A stretch of 64,000 bases of DNA, taken from Marinobacter sp. ELB17 (GTDB lineage Bacteria > Pseudomonadota > Gammaproteobacteria > Pseudomonadales > Oleiphilaceae). A model generated the notes under the pieces. The model did not search any database. It was not told where the DNA came from and saw only the letters and a list, made by a program, of their open reading frames with translations. Numbering within the stretch: position 1 is the first letter of the stretch; each line of letters starts with the position of its first letter. Positions 42,801 to 50,264 of the stretch are shown here, in pieces. The DNA is taken from NCBI RefSeq assembly GCF_000169375.1, contig NZ_AAXY01000014.1:26875-90874 (forward strand). Reading direction: 5' to 3'. A program made the position numbers and the translations under genes.

Positions 42801-43679
42801 CTACAATGCGGGGAGATTCATGGTTTTTCCGGCCAGTTCGGTGCGTAATTTATTCAGCGATTCAAGATTGGCGATGGTTTCTTTCGGGCGCTCTGTCGCC
42901 ACGCCAACCAGCAGCCCTTCAATAAGCGCCAAGGTGGCGGTATGCATACTCAACATATCTGAACGCCCACGCGCAACGGGGAGGACCAGGTCCACGCGGT
43001 TACGCAACGTCGGCCCCAGCGTATCGGAAAAGAGCATCTTTTTCATGCTGCACTGTTCTGCCTGATTCAATAGCACCGTCAATTCCGGGTACACCCGTCC
43101 ATAAGCAAAAACGGCCAGCAGATCACCCTCTCTAAACTTTTGCACGCCATCGGCTAGCAGTAAACCGGTTTGCGTCAGGCTCAGCGCATCGATGCCAAAA
43201 CGACTCAATTGAATCGAGAAATACTCCGCTATTGCACTTGACGGACCGATGCCGAAGATAAAAATCCGCCGTGCATCAACAATAGCCCGAACCGAGCTTT
43301 GAAAGAGGCTTGGAGTAATGTTTTGGCGCAGGTCATCTAATGACTTTTGATGAATATCCAACGTCACATTAAGAGCCGACAAAGGATCTCCGCTCACTTC
43401 ACTGAGTGTGCGTGCCAGTCGACCAGCAGGTGAAGTATCCCTTCTGAGCTCAATTGCGAGTGTGCGCCGCAACTCTTCCATACCGGTAAAGCCGAGAGAT
43501 TTGGCTGCTCGCACCACGGTCGCATCACTCGTACCGACCTGTTTCGCGAGCGCAGAGGCTGAGGCAATAAGAACCTCTTCTCGGTTGTCCTGGAAGTATC
43601 GGGCCACGCGCTGTTCGGCCGGGCTTATCTGACCCAGGCAGGCATTCACCCGATCTTCGAAGGCAGGCACTTTTGCCAT
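42801..43679 (-). CDS. MurR/RpiR-family transcriptional regulator
   Basis: A 292-aa regulator. The N-terminal HTH_6 domain (residues 1-80) has SPAEQRVARYFQDNREEVLI, ASASALAKQVGTSDATVVRA and KSLGFTGMEELRRTLA. The C-terminal SIS sugar-phosphate-binding domain (about 125-265) has ARRIFIFGIGPSSAIAEYFS and DLLAVFAYGRVYPELTVLLN. Members sense phosphosugars. It is divergent from an MFS transporter gene with 113 bp between them and probably controls it. Ligand unknown. Confidence 0.88.
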   Translation of the reverse strand: MAKVPAFEDRVNACLGQISPAEQRVARYFQDNREEVLIASASALAKQVGTSDATVVRAAKSLGFTGMEELRRTLAIELRRDTSPAGRLARTLSEVSGDPLSALNVTLDIHQKSLDDLRQNITPSLFQSSVRAIVDARRIFIFGIGPSSAIAEYFSIQLSRFGIDALSLTQTGLLLADGVQKFREGDLLAVFAYGRVYPELTVLLNQAEQCSMKKMLFSDTLGPTLRNRVDLVLPVARGRSDMLSMHTATLALIEGLLVGVATERPKETIANLESLNKLRTELAGKTMNLPAL

Positions 43680-43695
43680 TGCAATTGGACCTTTA

Positions 43696-43743
43696 TTGAC
43701 TTCATATGTCGCGTATACTACATTAATTAATAGAATGTCGCAA
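43696..43743. promoter_or_regulatory. Divergent promoters between rpiR-like gene and MFS gene
   Basis: Rightward: TTGACT (43696-43701), 17 bp, TACATT (43719-43724). Leftward: TTGCGA (43743-43738), 17 bp, TAGTAT (43720-43715). The two -10 regions touch. The heptamer ATGTCGC occurs twice in direct orientation (near 43706 and 43735), and ATTAATTAAT is a central palindrome; any of these could be the regulator's site. Confidence 0.5.
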
Positions 43744-43792
43744 TTACTACAAACACTTTGAACGATTCACTAAAGCATAGAGTGAATGAAAA

Positions 43793-44995
43793 ATGTTTTT
43801 ACCAAAAGCAAAAGTGAAAATACCAACGGGCATCTGGGCGTTAGGATTTGTCAGCCTGCTTATGGATGCATCATCAGAACTGGTGCACAGTCTCTTGCCA
43901 GCCTTGTTTTTATCGCTTGGTGTAGGCATGGCGACTGTTGGCTTTATCGAAGGCGTGGCGGAGGCGACCGCTTCCATTACCAAAGTATTTTCAGGCGCAT
44001 TGAGCGACTGGCTCGGCAAGCGCAAGATGCTGGCAGTCGTTGGCTATGGCCTGGCGACGATAACGAAACCACTGTTCCCGCTAGCGCAATCGGCAGAAGT
44101 GCTCTTTATAGCACGCTTCATCGACCGCATCGGCAAGGGGATCAGGGGCGCGCCACGCGACGCCCTAATAGCGGACATTACCCCACCCGAAATTCGCGGC
44201 GAGGCCTATGGCTTGCGCCAGTCACTTGACGCCGCCGGCGCATTTATAGGCCCATTGCTGGCCATCGGACTGATGGCTTTGCTGTCAGACAATATAGGCC
44301 TGGTGCTTTGGTTCGCACTCATCCCTGCCCTTCTGTGCATGGCGTTTCTAGTCTTCGGAGTCCACGAACCCGACACGATTCCGGCCGGCAAAGACGCGGG
44401 CCACAAGCCCGGCTTGTTCTTACGTATAACCGAGTTAACGCAAATGGGGGGCAGTTTCTGGTTTATCACCAGCATCGGCGCATTGTTCGCAATGGCTCGC
44501 TTCAGCGCGGCATTTCTCGCCCTGCGCGCGATGGATTTAGGTCTTCCCATCGGCCTGTCACCGTTCGTGCTGGTGTTGATGAGCGTTGTGTTTTCGCTGT
44601 CTTCTTATCCGGTGGGACTGCTGGCTGACCGTATCGAACGGCGCTACTTGCTGGCGCTCGGGTTCGCCACGTTGATTCTTGCGCAGTTGTTGTTGGCCAA
44701 AGCCACGGGTTATCTCCTTGTCATGGTCGGGGTGGCGGTCTGGGGTGTTCATCTCGGACTGACCCAGGGCGTATTGTCAGCCCTGGTAGCAGACTGTGCG
44801 CCAGACCACTTGCGCGGCTCGGCATTCGGCGTATTTAATCTTGTTAACGGTATTGCACTGCTTTTTGCGAGCCTGGTAGCGGGGATTTTGTGGCAAACGC
44901 TCGGCGCTGCGACGACCTTCTACGCCGGTGCGGCGTTTGCTGGGATTGCGCTGTTGCTGTTGCTTCACTTGTTCCATTCACGACATTGGACTTAA
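43793..44995 (+). CDS. MFS transporter
   Basis: A 400-aa 12-helix transporter. The loop after helix 2 reads SGALSDWLGKRKMLAVVGYG, the MFS signature G-x3-D-x2-G-x-R/K-(x)R/K, and the same motif returns in weaker form after helix 8 (GLLADRIERRYLLALG). DRIGKGIRGAPRDALIADIT near helix 4 is typical of a subgroup often annotated as drug or unknown-solute exporters. The regulator next to it suggests a sugar-phosphate-linked cue. Substrate not predictable. Confidence 0.88.
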   Translation: MFLPKAKVKIPTGIWALGFVSLLMDASSELVHSLLPALFLSLGVGMATVGFIEGVAEATASITKVFSGALSDWLGKRKMLAVVGYGLATITKPLFPLAQSAEVLFIARFIDRIGKGIRGAPRDALIADITPPEIRGEAYGLRQSLDAAGAFIGPLLAIGLMALLSDNIGLVLWFALIPALLCMAFLVFGVHEPDTIPAGKDAGHKPGLFLRITELTQMGGSFWFITSIGALFAMARFSAAFLALRAMDLGLPIGLSPFVLVLMSVVFSLSSYPVGLLADRIERRYLLALGFATLILAQLLLAKATGYLLVMVGVAVWGVHLGLTQGVLSALVADCAPDHLRGSAFGVFNLVNGIALLFASLVAGILWQTLGAATTFYAGAAFAGIALLLLLHLFHSRHWT

Positions 44996-45229
44996 TACGA
45001 TAACGTCGAGCAGTGCTTCCTCCGACACGCATTTGGCCTCCTGGTTGCTTAGGCCTCCTCATTTGCGGTGACTTTTCTTATGTGCGCCTCTTGTGGTTGT
45101 TTTTTTCACGTTCCATTTAAACTTGAAAAATGTCGGCAAACCTTATAATCGGGGGAACATCAGAGTTATAAAATCGATGGTTTACGGTTCTATGTCCAAA
45201 CGCCCCCGAGAATTAGTTGACCCCTACGC

Positions 45230-45673
45230 ATGGTTAAAAAGGCGAAAGCTGCCGGGGAGCCTTTGTCTGTTATCGCTCTTGATATTGACCATTTCAAAGC
45301 AGTGAACGATAAACACGGCCATCATGTTGGCGACTCGGTATTGGTTGACACAGCCGTGATTTTCCAACAATACAGCCAAGACGGGGATCTGGTCGCCCAG
45401 TTTGGCGGCGAGGAATTTGTGACTCTTTTGCTCTGCGCTGACCACGCAGAAGCCCGGAGTTGTGCCGAACGTATTCGTGAGGGCGTTGATGCCGGCAATG
45501 GGTTGGACGTGCGTATTACCGTAAGCATAGGAGTTGCGGAAGTGAATACCGCCATGGAATCGGTGGAGAACGCCTTCAGTCGAGCCGATAAGGCGTTATA
45601 TCAAGCCAAGGCTCTAGGCCGAAATCACGTGTGCTGTTCTGAGGCGGTTGCCGGCGGGGTGAGTTTTACTTAG
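45230..45673 (+). CDS. GGDEF domain protein, N-terminally truncated (probable remnant)
   Basis: A 147-aa frame that contains most of a diguanylate cyclase domain: PLSVIALDIDHFKAVNDKHG (metal site), then the active-site loop as FGGEEFV, and VRITVSIGVAE plus ADKALYQAKALGRNHV. All sensor parts and the first ~25 residues of the GGDEF fold (DxLTGLxNRR) are absent. Just upstream another frame reads RELVDPYA, which resembles the lost beginning, so a deletion or frameshift has probably cut the gene. The 3' end overlaps the higA-like gene on the other strand by 60 bp. It is likely inactive as a cyclase, although the GGEEF site is intact. Confidence 0.65.
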   Translation: MVKKAKAAGEPLSVIALDIDHFKAVNDKHGHHVGDSVLVDTAVIFQQYSQDGDLVAQFGGEEFVTLLLCADHAEARSCAERIREGVDAGNGLDVRITVSIGVAEVNTAMESVENAFSRADKALYQAKALGRNHVCCSEAVAGGVSFT

Positions 45674-46045
45674 GTGATTCTTAAGCCGGGGACAGATTTG
45701 AAATCTGTCCCCTATTCGTACTTCGATGCTGGCGACTTTGGGCGCCTCAGCCGCCCGCGGCTGAATTTCTCTGGCAATTTTATCCACTTTATTAATCTGC
45801 GCCCGCCGCAACTCAAATTCAGTTTGTAGATTCAACCAAAAGCGTTCACTGGTACCAAAATATCGCGCTAGCCGCAGCGCCTTATTAGCTGTGATGCTAC
45901 GCTTTTCACGCATGATTTCGTTCATTCGGGTAGCTGGAAGGTGGAGAGCTTTGGAAAGCGCATTCACGCTCATTTCTAATGAATCCAAGTTCTCTTCCCG
46001 CAGAATTTGTCCTGGATGAAGAGGGCGCATACCATTACTAGTCAT
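45614..46045 (-). CDS. higA: HigA-type antitoxin, orphan, with palindrome-encoded tail
   Basis: A 143-aa XRE protein. The first ~100 residues are a normal HigA: MRPLHPGQILREENLDSLEM, SVNALSKALHLPATRMNEIM, REKRSITANKALRLARYFGT and SERFWLNLQTEFELRRAQ. After PRAAEAPKVASIEV the frame runs into the palindrome at 45688-45712 (read as RIGDRFQICPR) and on to 45614, adding ~35 residues of no family likeness. ATG 46045 has AGGAG eight bases upstream. A higB toxin gene would be expected before it, but 46046-46171 holds none. Confidence 0.82.
   Translation of the reverse strand: MTSNGMRPLHPGQILREENLDSLEMSVNALSKALHLPATRMNEIMREKRSITANKALRLARYFGTSERFWLNLQTEFELRRAQINKVDKIAREIQPRAAEAPKVASIEVRIGDRFQICPRLKNHLSKTHPAGNRLRTAHVISA
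45688..45712. repeat. GGGGAC palindrome inside the higA 3' end
   Basis: One 25-bp copy, arms GGGGACAGATTT and AAATCTGTCCCC around G. It lies in the coding frame of the higA-like gene, 15 bp after the GGDEF stop. Confidence 0.9.
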
Positions 46046-46171
46046 TGCGCATTCTCCTATCTTTTTTTGTTTTACACAGACCTACCATTAAGCCATCTTC
46101 CTTTTTTACTTCGCAAACTATACATTATCGGGTTCTACCACCTCCTTTAACTTTGGCAGTCGAGCCTGACC

Positions 46172-47119
46172 ATGACTAACGCCCATAAACCTGACCTGAT
46201 TCTGGTTGGTGTTACGCTGCTTGCTGCCATCAGCTGGATATTCTCTAAAGAAGCTATATTGCTTATGCCGCCGTTGTTGTTTATGGCACTGAGATTTTTG
46301 ATCGCAGGTGGCTTTTTGGCGGCTTTCGCTTACCGGTCGCTGACACGTTTGAGTAGGGATCAGGTTAAACGCGGTTTAGGTGTAGGCCTGGTGTTCGGCG
46401 TTGCCATGAGTTTCTGGGTAATGGGGTTGTTTCATGGCACCAGCATGGGTGAAGGTGCTTTTATAACCAGCCTGGGCGTGGTGATCGTTCCCATCATTGC
46501 TCGCCTCCTTTTTAAAGAAGCACAACCTGCAAGCACTTGGCTTGCCATTCCCGTCGCGGTAGCCGGGCTGGCATTTCTGTCGCTTGGTAACGGTTTTCAG
46601 CCAGAGCCTGCGCAGATTTTTTTCGCAATGGCCGCCTCTATTTTTGCGCTGTATTTTACATTGAACACCCGCGCTGCAAATCAACGTACTGCCGTTAATC
46701 GGCATGGCAACGCCATCGCAAAACAGCGTATTCCAGCACTGCCGCTGACGGCTATTGCGCTGCTTACCGTCGGATTGGTGACTTTGGTGGAATCGCTGGT
46801 TACAGAACCCTGGCAGCCAACGTTCAGTGACCCGCCACCGCTTCTGATCTGGTGGATTCTTGCCAGCGCAATTGTGGGCACCGCAGGACGTTTTCTTGCC
46901 CAAACGTATGCCCAGAGCTTGTCTACGCATAGCCACGGTGCCGTTATTCTGGTGATCGAACCGGTTTGGGTGTCTTTGTTCGCAGCAGGGTGGTTTGATG
47001 AAATCATGACGCCAGTTCAGCTGGCCGGCTGCGGTTTGATTTTTGCGGCATTGATCGTGAACCGCTGGGGCGTGCTCAGCTCAGCTATTCGAGCTTCGCT
47101 GAGAAAAAGGCGGAATTAG
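46172..47119 (+). CDS. DMT/EamA-family transporter
   Basis: A 315-aa ten-helix membrane protein of the drug/metabolite transporter superfamily. Two EamA repeats are visible: the first has SWIFSKEAILLMPPLLFMAL, RFLIAGG and GEGAFITSLGVVIVPIIARL; the second starts near residue 190 and has ILASAIVGTAGRFLAQTYAQ, SHGAVILVIEPVWVSLFAAG and ending QLAGCGLIFAALIVN. A longer loop with NTRAANQRTAVNRHGNAIAK parts the halves. Substrate unknown. Its last codons are part of a tandem repeat that carries two palindromes. Confidence 0.88.
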   Translation: MTNAHKPDLILVGVTLLAAISWIFSKEAILLMPPLLFMALRFLIAGGFLAAFAYRSLTRLSRDQVKRGLGVGLVFGVAMSFWVMGLFHGTSMGEGAFITSLGVVIVPIIARLLFKEAQPASTWLAIPVAVAGLAFLSLGNGFQPEPAQIFFAMAASIFALYFTLNTRAANQRTAVNRHGNAIAKQRIPALPLTAIALLTVGLVTLVESLVTEPWQPTFSDPPPLLIWWILASAIVGTAGRFLAQTYAQSLSTHSHGAVILVIEPVWVSLFAAGWFDEIMTPVQLAGCGLIFAALIVNRWGVLSSAIRASLRKRRN

Positions 47120-47216
47120 GGCGGAGGAAAGCGGGGACAGATTTCAAATCTGTCCCCTGTCTTGAGAAAAAGGCGAAGCTAGGGCGGGGACGGATTTTAA
47201 ATCCGTCCCTTGTCTT
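47099..47216. repeat. Tandem repeat of transporter gene end plus palindrome
   Basis: Two units follow each other. Each starts GAGAAAAAGGCG, continues to TAGGGCGG and then carries a GGGGAC palindrome (47133-47157 and 47186-47210) followed by TGTCTTG. The first unit contains the transporter's last codons and stop; the second is a changed copy. The second palindrome (arms GGGGACGGATTT, AAATCCGTCCCT) contains the stop codon of the leftward ROK gene. Confidence 0.8.
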
Positions 47217-48141
47217 GTGCTAGCCAAGCGGCACCGCGGACGCCACTGGAATCGCCATGTATCGCTTGGCGTATGGGTGTTTCACACTCACCTCCTAAAA
47301 CGTACGCCGGCAAACGCGTTGCCAACTCGTCGTAAAGGGTCGGTACGTTTGACATGCCGCCGCCCAGTACGATGACGTCTGGATCCAGCAAGTTGATGAC
47401 TGCCGCCAGGCCGCGGGCCAAGTGATCTGCGTAATCGTCGAGTGAGCGGGCAGCGCGGGGATCGTTTTGAAAACGCTCTACGATGTTTCGGGCATCCAAC
47501 GGCTCTTCCCACAGCAAGCGATGGGTTAGGGCCAGCCCGGTACCAGACAAGAAGGTTTCGTTGCAGCCAAAGCGGCCACAGAAACACGGGCGCTGGTTTA
47601 GTTCTGTTTGTGGTGTCCATGGCAGGGGGTTGTGGCCCCATTCGCCCGCAAGGCCGTTCGGGCCTTTGAGCAGCTGGCCGTTGACGGTGATGCCAGCGCC
47701 GCAGCCGGTACCCAAAATGGCCGCGAACACAACTTTGTAGCCTTGCCCTGCACCGTCGCTGGCTTCAGACAGGGCAAGGCAGTTGGCGTCATTCGTCAGG
47801 CCAACCGGGCGTTGCAGCAGGTGGCTTAAATCAGCGGCCATGGGCTGGCCGTTAAGCCACGTGGAGTTGGCGTTTTTGACCAGGCCTGTCAGGCCCGACA
47901 CGGAGCCGGGAATGCCCACACCTACCGGCAGTGCGGCTTCGCCGACCCGTAATTCAGCGGCTTCGACCAGTTCTTTGATTGCATTCAGGGTGGCTTCATA
48001 GTCTCCCTGAGGGCTTCCGATGCGGGCGCGAAAGTGGGTTTTGTTGGCGCCGTCTAACAAGATAACTTCGGTTTTTGTTCCACCAAGATCGATGCCTACC
48101 CGCCAGCGGCTGTTCATGGGCTTATCACTCTGCTTTGTCAT
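47197..48141 (-). CDS. ROK-family sugar kinase (fructokinase-like)
   Basis: A ~314-aa kinase. RVGIDLGGTKTEVILL binds ATP phosphate; NDANCLALSEASDGAG holds the catalytic Asp; GTGCGAGITVNGQLLKGPNG and AGEWGHNPLPW give the sugar-binding Glu/His; CFCGRFGCNETFLSG is the ROK zinc site; and DPDVIVLGGGMSNV ends the fold. This is closest to Mak/fructokinase or NagK-like kinases. Start: ATG 48141 has GGAA close by, and ATG 48117 is a possible alternative. After the natural end AAWLAQD the frame reads KGRI and stops inside a palindrome. Confidence 0.88.
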   Translation of the reverse strand: MTKQSDKPMNSRWRVGIDLGGTKTEVILLDGANKTHFRARIGSPQGDYEATLNAIKELVEAAELRVGEAALPVGVGIPGSVSGLTGLVKNANSTWLNGQPMAADLSHLLQRPVGLTNDANCLALSEASDGAGQGYKVVFAAILGTGCGAGITVNGQLLKGPNGLAGEWGHNPLPWTPQTELNQRPCFCGRFGCNETFLSGTGLALTHRLLWEEPLDARNIVERFQNDPRAARSLDDYADHLARGLAAVINLLDPDVIVLGGGMSNVPTLYDELATRLPAYVLGGECETPIRQAIHGDSSGVRGAAWLAQDKGRI

Positions 48142-48269
48142 TTCCGGAATGGTCACAGGATTCTGCGCGGAGCGCAAAAAATCTGATACCCTATCAATCC
48201 TTAGTTGCGAATCGATCGTAAATAAATACGCATATCTTATTTTTAATACTGACCGCCAAGGCTTATTTC

Positions 48270-48662
48270 ATGAGAATTGTTATTCGTTATTTTTTCCGCA
48301 CTTTGCGGCTGATTCTGACCCCGTTTGTACTGCTCAACGAGCAAATCGGAGGTGGCAAACCCGTGCAGCGTAGCGCCCAAGAGCAACAGAAAGTAGACGA
48401 AGCGTGCCGGGACCTGGCGCTGTATCAGTTCAAAACGTGCCCGTTCTGCGTCAAAGTTCGTAAAGAAATCAAACGCATGAACTTGAATATTGAACTGCGT
48501 GACACCCAGCATAACACTGAGCACCGCGCTGAAATTTTAGCCGGCGGTGGTGCCGTGAAAGTACCCTGCTTGCGGATTGCCAAAGCGGACGGCAGCCACC
48601 AATGGCTGTACGAATCCAACGACATCAACGCTTGGCTGAAGCAGCGCTTCGAACCGGCCTGA
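48270..48662 (+). CDS. Membrane-anchored glutaredoxin-like protein
   Basis: A 130-aa protein. Residues 5-22 (IRYFFRTLRLILTPFVLL) are an amphipathic or membrane segment; after QRSAQEQQKVDEACRDLALY comes the redox site KTCPFCVKVRKEIKRM (Cys-Pro-Phe-Cys), then EHRAEILAGGGAVKVPCLRI with the cis-proline, and YESNDINAWLKQRF. This is a glutaredoxin with an N-terminal anchor, found in marine gammaproteobacteria. It probably handles thiol exchange at the membrane; the active site faces an unknown side. Confidence 0.85.
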   Translation: MRIVIRYFFRTLRLILTPFVLLNEQIGGGKPVQRSAQEQQKVDEACRDLALYQFKTCPFCVKVRKEIKRMNLNIELRDTQHNTEHRAEILAGGGAVKVPCLRIAKADGSHQWLYESNDINAWLKQRFEPA

Positions 48663-48709
48663 TTCGTTAAACGGCCCTTCCCGCATGTCCTTTGTGCCAC
48701 GGCGGTGGC

Positions 48710-50260
48710 TTAAAAGCCACCGCCGACTGCTTTGTACAAATCCACAGTTGCCAGCAGATGATTCAGCCGCGCTTCGCTGCGCTGTACTCTGGCATCGAAC
48801 AACGTGCGCTGGCTGTCCAGCAGGGTGATCAGATCTTCTGCGCCCTGGCGATAGCGAACTTCACTCAAGCGCAGGGTTTCTTCTGCCCGATGTTCAATTT
48901 CCGCCAGTCGCTGTTCCTGTTCCCGATACAGATTGATGCGCGCTATGGCGTCTCCCGCTTCTGAAAACGCGTTCAATAGGGACGAGCGGTAGCTTTGTAT
49001 CAAGGCAACCTGGCGCGATTCACTGAGCGCCACATTATTGCTTCGAGTGCCGCCGTCGAACAGGGTTTGGCTAAGGGCGAGCAAACCACTGGCCGTAGTC
49101 AGCGGACTGGGTAGGCTGAGTAATCCATCGGAAGAGAGTCCCAGGGCCGCACTTAATGACACCGCCGGCAAGAGCGCAGCTCGGGCCTGGGCGATATCCG
49201 CGTTGGCTGCCTGCAAGCGGGCTTCGACGGCGGCAAGGTCTGGCCTTCGGGTAATCAGCTCTGCGGGCGAGCCTGCATTGATGTCCGGAATACGGATTTT
49301 TTGTAGCTCTCCCCTTAATTTGCCCCTTAATTCGCCCCCGGATTCGCCTAAGAGTTTATCCACGTGTACATCCACAGGTGAATCTCCGGATACGTTCGCG
49401 CTTTCCATCCAGGGCGGCTCGCCGCTCTTTACCATCCAGGGCGGCTCGCCGCTAAGCACCTGCAGTGCCGCTTGGCTCTGGCGCAGGCCATACACCAGCG
49501 TGGGCAAGGCGTTGCGCAACACCAGCACGGCGGTGCTTTGGCGAGCTAGTTCGGAGCGGTCGGCAACGCCGTTGCGGTAGCGCACATCCACAATGCGCAA
49601 GGTTTGTTCTGCCAGTTCCAGGTTTTGCCGGGCGATGTTCAAGCGCTGGCGTAACTCCAACAATTGAAACCAGTTACTGGCCACTGCGCCAGAAAGACTG
49701 AGCTGCGCGGCGACGAAATCAAAAGCGCTGGCATCCCGGCGGAAGCTGGCGGCGTCTTCTGCTGCGCCCAGCCTGCCCCACAGATCCACCTCGTAACTGA
49801 TCGATGTGGATACCGATGTGGAGCCACTGCTTAGCCAGTCGCCGCCGTTTGGGCGCCTTGTCTGCTCGCCGGTACTGCCGCTTAAACCAATGCCCGGTAG
49901 CAGGCTGGCGCCGGCGTTTTGCAGCTGTAAATCGGCCTGCACCAGATTCTCGGCCAGAATGGCCAGGTCTGGATTGGCCGCCTGCGCTTTTTCAATCAAC
50001 GCTAGCAAGTTGGGGTCGCCATATGCCTGCCACCACTGTTCGTCGGTGACAGCGGGCCCGTTTAAAGCTGTTGAGTTCAGCTCTGGTGCCCAAGCCAACG
50101 CATGCAGAGGTGCGCCGTTCATCGGCACGGCCGCCGGTGTGGCCACCTGAGTAGCACAACCTGCCAGGGCCAAACCAGCCGTTAGAGTGCACACGCACAA
50201 TGCCAGCCGGCGTTTAGGCGGTGCTGCCAGGCGCAGTGTCTGTTGAGAGCGATGGATCAT
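48710..50260 (-). CDS. Outer-membrane efflux lipoprotein (TolC/NodT family)
   Basis: A 516-aa outer-membrane channel protein. The signal peptide ends GLALAGCAT, a lipobox. Two TolC repeats follow, with GIGLSGSTGEQ, SYEVDLWGRLGAAEDAA and LELRQRLNIARQNLELAEQT in the first and LITRRPDLAAVEARLQAANA and LSQTLFDGGTRSNNVALSE in the second. It ends YRQGAEDLITLLDSQRTLFD. ATG 50260 lies 5 bp after the macB stop. Between the repeats is an odd insert: SGEPPWM occurs twice and GELRGKL-type residues repeat. It should be the exit duct of the MacAB pump. Confidence 0.9.
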   Translation of the reverse strand: MIHRSQQTLRLAAPPKRRLALCVCTLTAGLALAGCATQVATPAAVPMNGAPLHALAWAPELNSTALNGPAVTDEQWWQAYGDPNLLALIEKAQAANPDLAILAENLVQADLQLQNAGASLLPGIGLSGSTGEQTRRPNGGDWLSSGSTSVSTSISYEVDLWGRLGAAEDAASFRRDASAFDFVAAQLSLSGAVASNWFQLLELRQRLNIARQNLELAEQTLRIVDVRYRNGVADRSELARQSTAVLVLRNALPTLVYGLRQSQAALQVLSGEPPWMVKSGEPPWMESANVSGDSPVDVHVDKLLGESGGELRGKLRGELQKIRIPDINAGSPAELITRRPDLAAVEARLQAANADIAQARAALLPAVSLSAALGLSSDGLLSLPSPLTTASGLLALSQTLFDGGTRSNNVALSESRQVALIQSYRSSLLNAFSEAGDAIARINLYREQEQRLAEIEHRAEETLRLSEVRYRQGAEDLITLLDSQRTLFDARVQRSEARLNHLLATVDLYKAVGGGF

Positions 50261-50264
50261 AAGA

